Shown here: positions 25,134 to 35,671 of the stretch, one piece after another | Numbering within the stretch: the first letter of the stretch is position 1 | Layout: each line of letters starts with the position of its first letter | Origin: Planctomycetota bacterium | GTDB lineage: Bacteria > Planctomycetota > Phycisphaerae > WQYP01 | NCBI GenBank assembly: GCA_021819825.1 | Contig: JAKAEZ010000013.1 | Coordinates: 1-64,000, forward strand | Length of the DNA stretch: 64,000 bases | Reading direction: 5' to 3' | The notes under the pieces: generated by a model | Databases searched by the model: none | Seen by the model: the letters and a program-made list of their open reading frames with translations, nothing else | Told to the model about the DNA's origin: nothing | Program-made: the position numbers and the translations under genes

Positions 25134-28100
25134 TTAAAGGCTCCTTACTGACTCCTGAATGCTCGCCTGTTCCCTGTCCCCAGTAACCTGTAACCTGGAA
25201 TCGCCGTGGCGATTCTTCAGCCAAGTCTGGAATTGCTCCAAGTAGATATAAAATACCGGCGTGACAAACAACGTGAGAAATTGGGAGAATAGCAAGCCCC
25301 CCACCACCGCCAGACCCAGCGGGCGACGGGTGTCGGAGTCGGCTCCGACTCCAATGGCGATGGGCAGGGTGCCAAATAAGGCGGCCATGGTGGTCATCAT
25401 GATGGGGCGAAAACGCACGCTGCAGGCGTGGTAGATCGCGTCATAGGGCGTCTCGCCGGCGGCCCGCCGGGCAATGGCGAAATCCACCATCATGATGCCA
25501 TTTTTCTTTACCAGACCAATGAGCATAATGACCCCGACAAACGCATACAGATCCAGAATTTTGCCAAATATCATCAAGGTCAGCAGAGCACCAAGGCCCG
25601 CAAAGGGCAGCGCTGTGAGGATGGTGATGGGGTGAATGAAGCTTTCATACAGAATGCCCAGAACAATATAAATCACCGCGACGGCAACCAGCAGTAGCAC
25701 ACCCATATTGACCACGGCCTGCTTGAAAATTTGCGCTTCCCCCTGGAAGTTGGTGAGTATCTGAGGCGGCAAGGTTGCTTTGGCGGTCTTTTGTATTTCA
25801 TTCACCGCTTTGCTTAAGGAGTAATTGGATGCCACATTAAACGAGATGGTTACAGATGGCAGGATGCCTGTCTGATGGATAATCAGAGGGCCAAGGCTTT
25901 TGGTGACATGCGTCACAGCGTTAAGCGGGACCAATTTTCCGGTGCTGGAAGTAACATACAACAGCGAAAGATCCTCCGGATTGCGCTGATATTTTGGCTC
26001 GGCGTCCATGATGACTTCATATTGGGCTTGGGGGTCATATATGGTGGAAATCTGCTCTTGGCCGTAGGCCAATCCCAATGCATCTTCAATGGCCTGATGG
26101 CTTACTCCAAGAATTTGCGCTCGATTATCGTCGGGTACCACGTTAATCTCAGGGGTTCTAATCAGCAGATCATTGTTAACCTGCTGCAAGCCGGGAAGTT
26201 TGCGGAGTTTGGCGGTCAGCAGCGGCGCGTATTTGAAAAGTGCGGTGGTATCGGGAGAAAGCAGTGTGAATTGATATTGCGCTTTGGTCAACTGGCCATT
26301 GACATTAATCGGCGGAATATTCTGCATATACGTCTTGATGCCCACCACCCGGGAGAACTTGTGGCGCAGTTCCGTGATAACCTGATCCGTGGTCAGCGGT
26401 CGATCACCGGCAGGCTTGAGGTGGAAGAACATATCGCCACCGTTACTGGCACCGAAAGGGCCGCCGCCGGCCAAGGACATGAAATTATCCACATTGACAT
26501 TATTTTTCGCCAATTCGCCCAGCGCCAACTGGTGCTTTACCAGTGAATGAAAGGATATTCCTTCCGGAGCCTGCGTGGCCACGAGAATATGTCCGCTATC
26601 GCCCGCGGGAATAAAGCCTTCGGGAATCGTGATCAGTAAATGGATCGTCAAATACAACGTGGCCACAGAAAGTATCACGACCAACAGGCGGGCCTTGAGC
26701 ATACCCCGGAGCATCCAGAGATATACTTTGTGGGAGATATCGAATAACTGTTCCATGAAACGGTAGAGAAAGTTGTGGCGCTGCCCGCGCTGGTCTTTTA
26801 ACATCCGGCTGCACAGCATGGGGGTGAGGGTCAGGGAAATGGCACCGGAAAATAATATGGCGGCGGCCAGGGTAATGGCGAATTCATTAAGCAGCCGCCC
26901 AATAAGACCGCCCAGGAAAATGATGGGAATAAACACCGCGACCAGCGATAACGTCATGGAAACAATGGTGAAGCCGATTTCCCGCGAGGCCTCCAGCGTG
27001 GCCTGCATGGGCGTTTTGCCCATTTCAATGTGGCGATAGGAATTTTCCAGCATCACAACGGCGTCATCGACAATAAAACCCACCGCCAGAGTCAACGCCA
27101 GAAGTGAAAAATAATCAATCGTAAAGTGCATTTCATACATGACCGCAAAGGTGCCGATGATGGCCAGCGGCATGGCGGCAACCGGAATAATCGTGGCGCG
27201 AACAGTTCTTAAAAAACCGAAGATCACCAGCGTCACCAGCAGCAGGGCCAGAAGCAGGGTGAATTTAACATCAAAAACGCCCTGGCGAATGTCCAGGGAC
27301 TTATCGTACATCGTGGTCAGCGTTACGGAAGGTGGAATGCTGGCCTGTAATTTCGGCAGCATTTTTTCGATGTTATTGACCACCTGAATGGTATTGGCCC
27401 CGGGCTGCTTCTGAATGGCCAGGATAATGGCCCGGCTGAATTTTCCATGGGAATAGTACCAGGCCATTATTTTGTCATTGACCACACTATTGATGACATG
27501 GGCGACCTGATCCAGTCTTACCACCGCCCCCGTTGTTTTGTTGTATTGGATGATCAGCGAGCGATAGGCCGCCGCATTGGTCAATTGGCCATTGGAGTAG
27601 ACCTGATAAGATTTATTCGCTCCCCAGAGAATGCCTGTGGGTTGATCGACATTGGCGGATTGAATGGTCTGCGTAAGCTGATCGATGCCGATGCCGCGCG
27701 CGGCCAGGGCGTTTGGGTTGATTTGAATCTGCACGGCGTAGGTTTGGGCACCGTACACATTTACCGCCGAAACACCGTCTACTTCAGAGATGGAATCCGC
27801 CAGAAGATTTTCCGCGTAATCATCAACCGTATACATGGGCAGCGTCTTGGATTCCAAGGCCAACAGCAGAACGGGCTGATCGGCGGGATTCACTTTCTGA
27901 TAGGTTGGCGGGTTGGGCATGTTGTGGGGCAACTGGCCCATCGCCCGTGAAATTGCGGACTGCACATCCTGCGCACAATTGTTAATATTGCGATGCAGCG
28001 CAAAATTCAGCGTAATGGATGTTGACCCTTCCGAGCTTTGGCTGGTCATTAAATCTAAGCCGGAAATCTGGGTAAATTGCTTTTCCAGCGGAGTCGCCAC

Positions 28101-28286
28101 CGACGAGGCCATGGTATACGGATTGGCCCCCGGTAAGGCCGCGTTGACCACAATGGTGGGACGCGGGACATCGGGCAAATCACTGACGGGCAACTGCAAA
28201 TAGGCCATGATCCCAAACAGGAGCAACGAGACGGTCATGAGCGTCGTAGCCACGGGACGGCGGATGAAGAATTCAGAAATATTCAC
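25134..28286 (-). CDS. RND multidrug efflux permease (AcrB/MdtB-C class)
   Basis: 1050 residues, the usual length for HAE1-type pumps. It begins MNISEFFIRRPVATTLMTV, with the first transmembrane helix and two large periplasmic loops. Helix-4 acidic residues appear in LTLAVGFIVDDAVVMLENSYRH and helix 10-12 motifs in VGVIMLIGLVKKNGIMMVDFA. It works as a trimer in the inner membrane, using the proton gradient to expel drugs or lipophilic compounds. It overlaps the adaptor gene upstream by four bases. No TolC-like outer membrane gene is nearby, so the channel must come from elsewhere. Confidence 0.95.
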   Translation of the reverse strand: MNISEFFIRRPVATTLMTVSLLLFGIMAYLQLPVSDLPDVPRPTIVVNAALPGANPYTMASSVATPLEKQFTQISGLDLMTSQSSEGSTSITLNFALHRNINNCAQDVQSAISRAMGQLPHNMPNPPTYQKVNPADQPVLLLALESKTLPMYTVDDYAENLLADSISEVDGVSAVNVYGAQTYAVQIQINPNALAARGIGIDQLTQTIQSANVDQPTGILWGANKSYQVYSNGQLTNAAAYRSLIIQYNKTTGAVVRLDQVAHVINSVVNDKIMAWYYSHGKFSRAIILAIQKQPGANTIQVVNNIEKMLPKLQASIPPSVTLTTMYDKSLDIRQGVFDVKFTLLLALLLVTLVIFGFLRTVRATIIPVAAMPLAIIGTFAVMYEMHFTIDYFSLLALTLAVGFIVDDAVVMLENSYRHIEMGKTPMQATLEASREIGFTIVSMTLSLVAVFIPIIFLGGLIGRLLNEFAITLAAAILFSGAISLTLTPMLCSRMLKDQRGQRHNFLYRFMEQLFDISHKVYLWMLRGMLKARLLVVILSVATLYLTIHLLITIPEGFIPAGDSGHILVATQAPEGISFHSLVKHQLALGELAKNNVNVDNFMSLAGGGPFGASNGGDMFFHLKPAGDRPLTTDQVITELRHKFSRVVGIKTYMQNIPPINVNGQLTKAQYQFTLLSPDTTALFKYAPLLTAKLRKLPGLQQVNNDLLIRTPEINVVPDDNRAQILGVSHQAIEDALGLAYGQEQISTIYDPQAQYEVIMDAEPKYQRNPEDLSLLYVTSSTGKLVPLNAVTHVTKSLGPLIIHQTGILPSVTISFNVASNYSLSKAVNEIQKTAKATLPPQILTNFQGEAQIFKQAVVNMGVLLLVAVAVIYIVLGILYESFIHPITILTALPFAGLGALLTLMIFGKILDLYAFVGVIMLIGLVKKNGIMMVDFAIARRAAGETPYDAIYHACSVRFRPIMMTTMAALFGTLPIAIGVGADSDTRRPLGLAVVGGLLFSQFLTLFVTPVFYIYLEQFQTWLKNRHGDSRLQVTGDREQASIQESVRSL

Positions 28287-29614
28287 GAGCGGCCCTTGCT
28301 TGTGCTTGTTGATGGCTTCGTGGTTGGCTTAGCGGTGCCGGGGTGAGAATCAGCCCGATTAGCACCCGCTTGAGATGCCGGGGCGGCCGGCGCAATAAGC
28401 CCTTTGGTAACCACTTCCACCGGCCGGCCGGAAATCACGCTTTCCTGCCCATCGGTGACAACCGTTTCACCCGGTGACAATCCTTTACTGATAACCGCCA
28501 GACCGTTATAGGAAAATTTCTCGGTAATGGGTTGCATCCGGGCAATGTGGTTTTGAACCACGAAAACAAACAACCCATTTTGCCCGGTTTGTACAGCTTG
28601 AATCGGCACCACCACCGCGTGTTTCTGCACCGCAACCTGCAACGTGGCATCAACAAATTCTCCCGGCCACAGTTCTTCATGGGTATTGGCGAATGTTCCC
28701 ATGAGTTGAATGGAACCGGTGGAATCATCTATGGCATTGTCAATGAAGCTCAAAAAACCCCGCGACGGAGGCCCGGGATCTCCATGGGCGCGAACGTAAA
28801 TGGGCAACTTGGAATCGGTTTGCCGGGCCTTACGAATTTGATAAAGATCACTTTCCGGCAGGGAAAATGAAACATAAATCGGCTGCATCTGGTTAATCAC
28901 CAGAAGATTGGTGGTGGTGGCTTTTACGTTGCTGCCCACGAAGGCCTGTAAATTGCCGGCTTTGCCATCCAAGGGAGAGCGAATGGTGCAATAACCCAAG
29001 TTGATTTGTGCCGTCGTTACATTCGCTTTGGCTGAATCCACGGCTTTACGGGCCGCCACCAGCGACGCCTTGCCATTGGCCACGTTGGCTTTGGCCTGAT
29101 CAAAGGTGGAATGGTAGGCGTCAAATTGCGTTATCGCCAGCGCCCCGCTGCTGGTACCCATTTTTTGTGCGCGATCCCAGTCCGCTGCGGCGTCCACATA
29201 CGCCGCCTGATAACCGTCCAGCTTGGCTTGCGCAACAGTAACGTTGGCCTGCGCCTGCGCCAGATTCGCCTGGGCTTGTAAGAGAGCGGCCACAAAGGGG
29301 CGACTGTCGAGTGTGAAAAGTATCTGCCCCTTTCGCACCGTCTCTCCGGGTTTTACAAGAACAGCATTGATAATACCATCCACCTGCGTTTCCAGCGTTA
29401 CCGAGGCCACGCTTTGAACAATGCCTATATTGCTTAAATCAACTGGGACATCTTCGGACTTGGCCAGAATTACTTTAACCGGCGGCGGCGCGGCCACCGC
29501 GCGCGTGGGCGGCTTCGAACAGGCGGGCAGCAGCGCCAGGGCCATCAGGATAATGGTTGCCAGCACAGCCTGTTTATCAGTCCCCCAAGGGGAGTGGTCA
29601 TTAAAAAAACCCAA
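28283..29614 (-). CDS. RND periplasmic adaptor (membrane fusion protein)
   Basis: 443 residues. The N-terminal hydrophobic segment ends in a lipobox (LLPACSK), so it is probably a lipoprotein. Then come a lipoyl half-motif (VDGIINAVLVKPGETVRKGQ), an alpha-helical hairpin of Gln/Ala-rich coiled coil (QAQANLAQAQANVTVAQAK), the second lipoyl half (CTIRSPLDGKAG) and a beta-barrel. The Ser/Thr/Pro-rich tail is typical of MdtA-like proteins. It bridges the RND pump to an outer-membrane channel. First gene of the two-gene operon, with ATGA overlap to the pump. Confidence 0.93.
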   Translation of the reverse strand: MGFFNDHSPWGTDKQAVLATIILMALALLPACSKPPTRAVAAPPPVKVILAKSEDVPVDLSNIGIVQSVASVTLETQVDGIINAVLVKPGETVRKGQILFTLDSRPFVAALLQAQANLAQAQANVTVAQAKLDGYQAAYVDAAADWDRAQKMGTSSGALAITQFDAYHSTFDQAKANVANGKASLVAARKAVDSAKANVTTAQINLGYCTIRSPLDGKAGNLQAFVGSNVKATTTNLLVINQMQPIYVSFSLPESDLYQIRKARQTDSKLPIYVRAHGDPGPPSRGFLSFIDNAIDDSTGSIQLMGTFANTHEELWPGEFVDATLQVAVQKHAVVVPIQAVQTGQNGLFVFVVQNHIARMQPITEKFSYNGLAVISKGLSPGETVVTDGQESVISGRPVEVVTKGLIAPAAPASQAGANRADSHPGTAKPTTKPSTSTSKGRS

Positions 29615-29896
29615 AGTTTATGCTCCGGCAAAACGGTAAGCCGGGGCGCTACGCGCATTTCGCGCAGCCTGCCGGCGGGACCAGGCTGTCCAGGTAATCA
29701 TCGGGCTGCGACGGCCAGTGCTCGGACAGACTCCGGGCAGTATATCCAACACCGCGACGTAATTCCAAATGATAAAACGGACGATCGCTGACAAAGTTGC
29801 AGGATATGGATTGACAGGCGATTCGCGTTGAGTTCAAAACTTTGGACGGTGGCATTAGAATGCTTGGAGTTTGCCGGGTGTGCCAAGGAGTTGACG

Positions 29897-31444
29897 TTGA
29901 GTTTAGATCCGCGAGATTTTGCCGTACCCTCATTGGATGATTTTAAAAAACTTGCCGCGCCGGGCGCGATTGTACCGGTGTATGTGCCTATGGCCGGGGA
30001 TTATCTTACGCCGGTATCGGCGTATCAGCGCTTGCGCGGCACATCCGGGTATTCGTTTCTTCTTGAGTCGGTGGTGGGTGGAGAACGTGTGGCGCGGTAT
30101 TCGTTTCTGGGGGCCGCCCCGGCAACGGTGTTTGAAGCACGCGGTGAACAGGTCACCATCTCACAGCAACCCGGCACGCCACGTGAAGTGAAGAAGGTTT
30201 CACAGTCATCCGATCCGCTGGCTGAATTGGAAAAACTGTTGGGCAGTGCCCAGGCGGTGCGTTTGCCCGGCTTGCCGGCATTTGCCGGCGGCGCGGTGGG
30301 ATATGCCGGGTATGACACCGTGCGCTATCTGGAGCCGGAAAAACTGGCCTCCCCACCGCCGAACACGCGGCACCTGCCGGAAATTATTTTTGGTCTTTAT
30401 GATGACCTGATTATTTTCGACCATGTAAAAAAAACGATTTTGGCGGTTGCCAATGTCCGCATCGATCATTCCGACATGGAAAGTTTATATAACGGTGCCG
30501 TTGCGCGGATTTCCGGAATGATGCACTCCCTGCATGCGCCGGCGGCTACGCACTTGGGCATGTTAAAGCTGAATATGGATATTAAGCCCCAGTATGAGAG
30601 CAACTTTTCGGCAACCGGATTTCACAAGGCGGTTGAAGCGGCGAAGGAGTATATCAAGGCGGGCGATATATTTCAGGTGGTCTTATCGCAGTGCCTGAAT
30701 ATGGATACCCAAGCTGATCCGTTTGATATTTATCGTGCGTTACGGATCATAAATCCGTCGCCGTTTATGTTTTACCTCAGCAGTCCAAGCTGTATTCTGG
30801 TGGGGTCATCGCCGGAAATCATGTGTCGGGTGGAGGACGGGGTTATTACCAACCGCCCACTGGCGGGCACCCGCCCGCGCGGCAAGACGCCAGAACAGGA
30901 TGCCGCTCTGGAAGCGGAACTGCTGGCCGACCCCAAGGAACGCGCCGAACATGTGATGCTGGTGGATCTGGGGCGCAATGATGTCGGGCGCGTATCGGTT
31001 CCGGGATCGGTAAAAATCAGCGATGCCATGACGGTGGAGCGCTACAGCCATGTAATGCACATAACCACCAATGTCACCGGGCGGCTGGCGGAAGGCAAAA
31101 CCTGTTTTGATGCCCTACGTAATACGTTGCCGGTGGGCACGGTCAGCGGTGCCCCGAAAATTCGCGCCATGCAGATTATCGATGAACTTGAGCCAACGCG
31201 GCGCGGGCCTTACGCCGGCGCGGTAGGGTATATCGATTACGCCAAGAATATGGATACATGTATTGCCTTGCGTACCATGGTTATTACGCCCATGGCCGAT
31301 GATCCGGCGTTGCACCGCGTTTATGTGCAGGCCGGGGCGGGCCTGGTGGCGGATTCAATACCGGAAAGTGAATACCAGGAATCCTTAAACAAGGCGGCGG
31401 CGTTGCTTAAAGCGGTGGCGATGGCGGAGGCGGGCCTGGGGTGA
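29897..31444 (+). CDS. trpE: anthranilate synthase component I
   Basis: About 515 residues. I place the start at TTG 29897 because AAGGAG ends six bases before it; the ATG at 29828 lacks a ribosome binding site and gives an odd extension. Chorismate-binding core motifs: ITNRPLAGTRPRG, VDLGRNDVGRVS, VERYSHVMHI, LPVGTVSGAPKIRAMQIIDE and VQAGAGLVADS. It makes anthranilate from chorismate with the amidotransferase TrpG, which is not in this window. Trp feedback sites would lie in the N-terminal domain (LLESVVGGERVARYSFLG). It stands alone rather than in a trp operon. Confidence 0.94.
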   Translation: MSLDPRDFAVPSLDDFKKLAAPGAIVPVYVPMAGDYLTPVSAYQRLRGTSGYSFLLESVVGGERVARYSFLGAAPATVFEARGEQVTISQQPGTPREVKKVSQSSDPLAELEKLLGSAQAVRLPGLPAFAGGAVGYAGYDTVRYLEPEKLASPPPNTRHLPEIIFGLYDDLIIFDHVKKTILAVANVRIDHSDMESLYNGAVARISGMMHSLHAPAATHLGMLKLNMDIKPQYESNFSATGFHKAVEAAKEYIKAGDIFQVVLSQCLNMDTQADPFDIYRALRIINPSPFMFYLSSPSCILVGSSPEIMCRVEDGVITNRPLAGTRPRGKTPEQDAALEAELLADPKERAEHVMLVDLGRNDVGRVSVPGSVKISDAMTVERYSHVMHITTNVTGRLAEGKTCFDALRNTLPVGTVSGAPKIRAMQIIDELEPTRRGPYAGAVGYIDYAKNMDTCIALRTMVITPMADDPALHRVYVQAGAGLVADSIPESEYQESLNKAAALLKAVAMAEAGLG

Positions 31445-31667
31445 GGGGACGGGGGAAGAAGGGGACAGGTTACAGGTTGCGGGTTACGGGGCGACAACCA
31501 ATGAGTAATAAATAGAAACGGTTGGTGGATTTGGGAGCGTTGCGCATTGGGTAGAATGCCAGATGTTCAATACGCGATGCTAAATGCCTACTGGAAGTGC
31601 GGTGAATATTTATGAATTCCGGTATGATGGGGTGCTTGGTTGGACGGAAAATGCCGAAAGGAAATGT

Positions 31668-33470
31668 GTGAAGTTTAAGCGTACGGATTATTGTGGAACG
31701 TTGAGAAAAGCCGATCTGTCACGGGAAGTTGTGGCGGCCGGATGGGTGCAATCTTACCGCGATCACGGCGGCGTGGTGTTTGTCGATTTGCGGGACCGCA
31801 CGGGAATTGTACAAATTGTATTCCGCCCGGAATTGGCGGATATTTACGCACTGGGCCGCCAGTTGCGACATGAAGATGTTATTCTGATCAAAGGTCGGGT
31901 TCTGGCACGAGCGGCCCAGGCCGTGAATCCGAAAATTCCCACCGGTGAAATTGAAATCGCGGTTGAAGATATGGAACTGGCGAATAAATCAGATACCGCC
32001 CCATTTTCGCCCGCGCAGCATGATCCGGTAAACGAGGATACGCGTCTGAAATACCGCTACCTTGATCTGCGAAGCGCCGATATGGCCCAGGCGATGGTGA
32101 CCCGGCACCGCGTAACAAAAATCATGCGCGATTACTGTGATGAGCACGGCTTTCTGGAAATTGAAACACCCATGCTTTACAAGAGCACCCCCGAAGGAGC
32201 CCGCGAATTTCTGGTGCCATCCCGCCTGCATGCCGGTGAATTTTATGCCCTGCCGCAGAGTCCGCAGTTATTTAAGCAAGTACTGATGGTTGCAGGCATG
32301 GACCGGTATATGCAAATCGCCCGGTGTTTTCGGGATGAGGATTTGCGCATGGATCGGCAGCCCGAGTTCACGCAGCTTGATCTGGAAATGAGCTTTGTAG
32401 ATCGGGAAGATGTTATTGACCTGATTACCGGATTGCTGGTGCGGCTATGGAAACAAATCCTTCATGTGGATTTGCCTTCGACGTTTCCCCGCATGGGATG
32501 GCGCGAGGCGATGGACCGCTTTGGTATTGACCGACCGGACACGCGCTATGGCATGGAATTAAAAGACATCAGCGATATGGTTGGGCAAACGGAATTCGCC
32601 GTATTTAAGGATGCGGTCGCGGCCGGTGGTTGCGTAAAATTGATCGCCGTTCCCGGCGGCGCCGCGCTGTCGCGTAAGCAACTGGATCAGCTTACCGATG
32701 ATGCCAAAAAGCTGGGGGCCAAGGGGCTGGCGTGGATTAAACTTGGCGGTGATGCGGGGGCCGGGAATATGGGCGGCCCGATCGCGAAATTCATCCCCGC
32801 CCCTGCGCAACAGGCCATTCGGCAGCGCTGCGGAGCCACTGATGGCGATATTCTGCTGGCGGTGGCCGATAAAATCGAAACCGCCTGGAAAGTCCTGGGC
32901 GAATTAAGACAATCACTGGCTCGACAGCTTAAGCTGATCCCGGAAAATCGCTTTGATTTTCTCTGGGTTGTGGATTTTCCGAGTTTTGAACATGACCCGG
33001 CGGCGAATCGCTTCATTGCCCGGCATCATCCGTTTACCGCCCCACTGGATGAAGATGTGCCTCTGCTGGAAACACAACCCTTGGAGGTACGCGCCAAGGC
33101 GTATGACATTGTCCTTAACGGCATAGAAATCGGCGGTGGCTCCATCCGTATTCATCAGCGCGATGTGCAATCCAAAATCTTCTCCCTCTTGGGAATTTCA
33201 CCGGAACAGGCTCAGAAAAAATTCGCATTCCTGCTGGATGCCTTGAGGTTTGGTGCTCCGCCGCATGGCGGCATAGCACTGGGACTGGATCGCCTGTTAA
33301 TGCTGATGCTGAATCGGCAGAGCATCCGTGAGGTGATCGCCTTCCCGAAAACTCAAAGCGGCACCGATATGATGACCGAAGCGCCATCGGCTGTGGACCC
33401 GCGGCAACTCATGGAGTTATCCGTCGCGGTCGTGAGACCCGCGGCGGCCGGTGCAGCGGCAAAGGCATGA
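31668..33470 (+). CDS. aspS: aspartyl-tRNA synthetase, bacterial type
   Basis: 600 residues from GTG 31668, five bases after AAAGGA; this start gives the family length, whereas the ATG at 31584 adds 28 residues. It has an N-terminal anticodon-binding OB fold (GWVQSYRDHGG), class II motif 2 (FRDEDLRMDRQPEFTQLD), an inserted GAD domain (about 300-420) and motif 3 (GLDRLLMLM). It charges tRNA-Asp. His in RDHGG (residue 33) is the residue linked in Pseudomonas to the non-discriminating form that also charges tRNA-Asn; that reading is inference. Confidence 0.96.
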   Translation: MKFKRTDYCGTLRKADLSREVVAAGWVQSYRDHGGVVFVDLRDRTGIVQIVFRPELADIYALGRQLRHEDVILIKGRVLARAAQAVNPKIPTGEIEIAVEDMELANKSDTAPFSPAQHDPVNEDTRLKYRYLDLRSADMAQAMVTRHRVTKIMRDYCDEHGFLEIETPMLYKSTPEGAREFLVPSRLHAGEFYALPQSPQLFKQVLMVAGMDRYMQIARCFRDEDLRMDRQPEFTQLDLEMSFVDREDVIDLITGLLVRLWKQILHVDLPSTFPRMGWREAMDRFGIDRPDTRYGMELKDISDMVGQTEFAVFKDAVAAGGCVKLIAVPGGAALSRKQLDQLTDDAKKLGAKGLAWIKLGGDAGAGNMGGPIAKFIPAPAQQAIRQRCGATDGDILLAVADKIETAWKVLGELRQSLARQLKLIPENRFDFLWVVDFPSFEHDPAANRFIARHHPFTAPLDEDVPLLETQPLEVRAKAYDIVLNGIEIGGGSIRIHQRDVQSKIFSLLGISPEQAQKKFAFLLDALRFGAPPHGGIALGLDRLLMLMLNRQSIREVIAFPKTQSGTDMMTEAPSAVDPRQLMELSVAVVRPAAAGAAAKA

Positions 33471-33671
33471 TTTCCCAGAAACAACAGTGCGGTGCCTCGG
33501 AACTGTTTAAGCAGCGGCTTTTAATCGCAAAATTTGGCATTTCGGCTTGTTGACTCGATTACCTTATGACATGGCTTTAAGATATAAATAGACTGCGGAG
33601 TAATTGCGGTGGTCCAAGTGAGGGCGGAATGGGGCTTTTAAACGAGCCATTACGGGATTGGATTTATTAAC

Positions 33672-35126
33672 ATGATTGATCGCGTTAGAACCAAAACTGT
33701 TATTACCATGGGGCCGGCGTGTGCCAAAGCTGAAGTGTTCAGCCAACTGGTGCAAACCGGCGTTGCGGTAGTGCGCCTGAATTTTTCCCACGGTGATTTA
33801 GCCCAGCGGGAAGAGTTTTTAGCTGTTGCCCGGGGCAGCCCGCACCATCCGCCGCTGGCAATTATGGGAGATTTATGCGGCCCGAAAATACGTCTGGGCA
33901 AGGTAATCGAAGGTGGTATGACCGTCGCCAAGGGCGATGTTATTACCATTCAGCGCGAGCCGGTGCTGGGACAGAATAATCTGCTGTGCTCCAATTATGC
34001 CTGCCTGGTTGATGATGTGCAGGTGGGCCAATCGCTTCTCATTGACGACGGTTGCATACGCGCCACGGTCATTGACAAGGCCCCGAATGTTGTTCGGTGC
34101 GAAATCATGGTTGGCGGAAAAATTCAATCCAACAAGGGCATTAACCTGCCGCAAACGCGGCTTTCCATCCCCAGCGTGACGGAGAAAGACTGGCGCGATA
34201 TTGACTGGGCGATTGAGCACCAGTTGGATTACCTGGCGTTGTCATTTGTCCGTAGCGCCGATGACGTGCAAAGTGTTCGGCGGTACTTGGAAAGCAGAAA
34301 ATCTGACATTGATCTGGTGGCAAAAATTGAAATGCCGCAAGCAATTGATGATCTTTCCGCCATTCTGGATTGTTCAGATGCCGTGCTGGTAGCCCGTGGT
34401 GATATGGGTGTGGAGATGGAACTCACCGCCGTGCCGCTGCTGCAGAAAAAAATTGTCGACGCGGCCCATGAAGCCGGCAAACCGGTCATCGTCGCCACGC
34501 AAATGCTGCAATCCATGGTAGATAACCCTACGCCCACGCGCGCAGAAGTATCAGATGTGGCCAACGCGATATTGGATGGTGCCGATGCCGTGATGCTTTC
34601 CGGTGAAACCGCCGTGGGAAAATATCCGCTGGAGGCCGTGCAGACACTGCGGGATATTGCCGATAAAACCGAGCGCTATATTGTGCAGAAAGGCATGCAC
34701 ACCGAACCGCCAAGGTTGTTACAGATCAGCCACCATCGCACCGCCGCTATTGCGCACGGGGCCATGGCTATCGCACGGGACATTAACGCCCGGATGGTGG
34801 TGGTGTGGTCGCAAGCGGGTGGTTCGGCGCGGTACCTGTCAAAAAACCGCTTTCCGATTCCCATTGTGGCACTGTCAACTGATGTGGCCGCGGTACGCCG
34901 CATGGCGATGTATTATGGTGTTACCGCCGTGCATGCGGCGATTCCTCAACACTTTGACGATCTGCCCGCGCTGGTGGATGATTTACTGCAGCGTGAGCAC
35001 TGGGCTCATCAGGGAGATCGGGTGGTGATTGCCGCAGGATCGCCGATTGGAACCGCCGGGGCCACCAACAGCTTAAGCGTCTATACCGTCGGTGAACACG
35101 CGCGCATCAGCGGTGAAAGGCAATGA
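33672..35126 (+). CDS. pyk: pyruvate kinase
   Basis: 484 residues. Motifs in order: NFSHGD (Asn and Ser of the active site), GDLCGPKIRLG, LALSFVRSADDV, VAKIEMPQAIDDL (catalytic Lys), ARGDMGVEMEL and MLSGETAVGKYPLEAV, followed by the C-terminal regulatory domain. It makes ATP and pyruvate from phosphoenolpyruvate. A lipoprotein gene follows with a four-base ATGA overlap. Confidence 0.96.
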   Translation: MIDRVRTKTVITMGPACAKAEVFSQLVQTGVAVVRLNFSHGDLAQREEFLAVARGSPHHPPLAIMGDLCGPKIRLGKVIEGGMTVAKGDVITIQREPVLGQNNLLCSNYACLVDDVQVGQSLLIDDGCIRATVIDKAPNVVRCEIMVGGKIQSNKGINLPQTRLSIPSVTEKDWRDIDWAIEHQLDYLALSFVRSADDVQSVRRYLESRKSDIDLVAKIEMPQAIDDLSAILDCSDAVLVARGDMGVEMELTAVPLLQKKIVDAAHEAGKPVIVATQMLQSMVDNPTPTRAEVSDVANAILDGADAVMLSGETAVGKYPLEAVQTLRDIADKTERYIVQKGMHTEPPRLLQISHHRTAAIAHGAMAIARDINARMVVVWSQAGGSARYLSKNRFPIPIVALSTDVAAVRRMAMYYGVTAVHAAIPQHFDDLPALVDDLLQREHWAHQGDRVVIAAGSPIGTAGATNSLSVYTVGEHARISGERQ

Positions 35127-35599
35127 AGAAAAACGCCATGATACATTCCACGAACACCGGCATAAAAACAGGGCGTACTTCGGCGCGGAGGATTTGCAAG
35201 CTCCGTTTGGGCCGCGCAACGACAGTCCTTGTCCTGATGGGCGGCGTGTTGGCGATGCTTTCCGGATGCGGTGTAATTTTGCATCATTATCCGCAACCCA
35301 ATGTGGGATGGCATAACCAGAACTATTCCATTGTCTTTGGTGTGTTAAGTCAGCACAATACGCACGGGACCGCATGGACTATTCGCTATTCATCCGTGTA
35401 TGCCGGGGATCCCTATGGTGGGAAATTCGCGTTGACGCCCAACTCGGAACTCGTGGGGTACCTGCCCGGCAACACGGTCGAAATTTATGGCCACCCCGAA
35501 CCTAAAGTCCCTAATAAAGCCGGCACCGGCACGCTGTATAAAGTTACAAGCATCCGCCTGTGGCTAGGCAAGGGCCGCCCGAATTACCTGACGCGGTAA
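35123..35599 (+). CDS. lipoprotein of unknown function
   Basis: 158 residues. After a basic N-terminus, a hydrophobic segment (TVLVLMGGVLAMLSGCG) ends in a lipobox, with Cys at about 49. The mature part is small and beta-rich, with WTIRYSSVYAGDPYGG and VEIYGHPEP. It overlaps pyk by four bases, so it is co-translated, although the link to glycolysis is not obvious. I recognise no family. Confidence 0.65.
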   Translation: MKKNAMIHSTNTGIKTGRTSARRICKLRLGRATTVLVLMGGVLAMLSGCGVILHHYPQPNVGWHNQNYSIVFGVLSQHNTHGTAWTIRYSSVYAGDPYGGKFALTPNSELVGYLPGNTVEIYGHPEPKVPNKAGTGTLYKVTSIRLWLGKGRPNYLTR

Positions 35600-35671
35600 C
35601 CCCCGGCTGCCTCACATTTCATCCGTATTTCAAATATTTTATCTATTAATACGAATTTTCATTGAATTTTA

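Noticed and set aside
25875-26546. 223-codon ORF on the plus strand
   Set aside because: Antisense to the RND permease, which has all family motifs.
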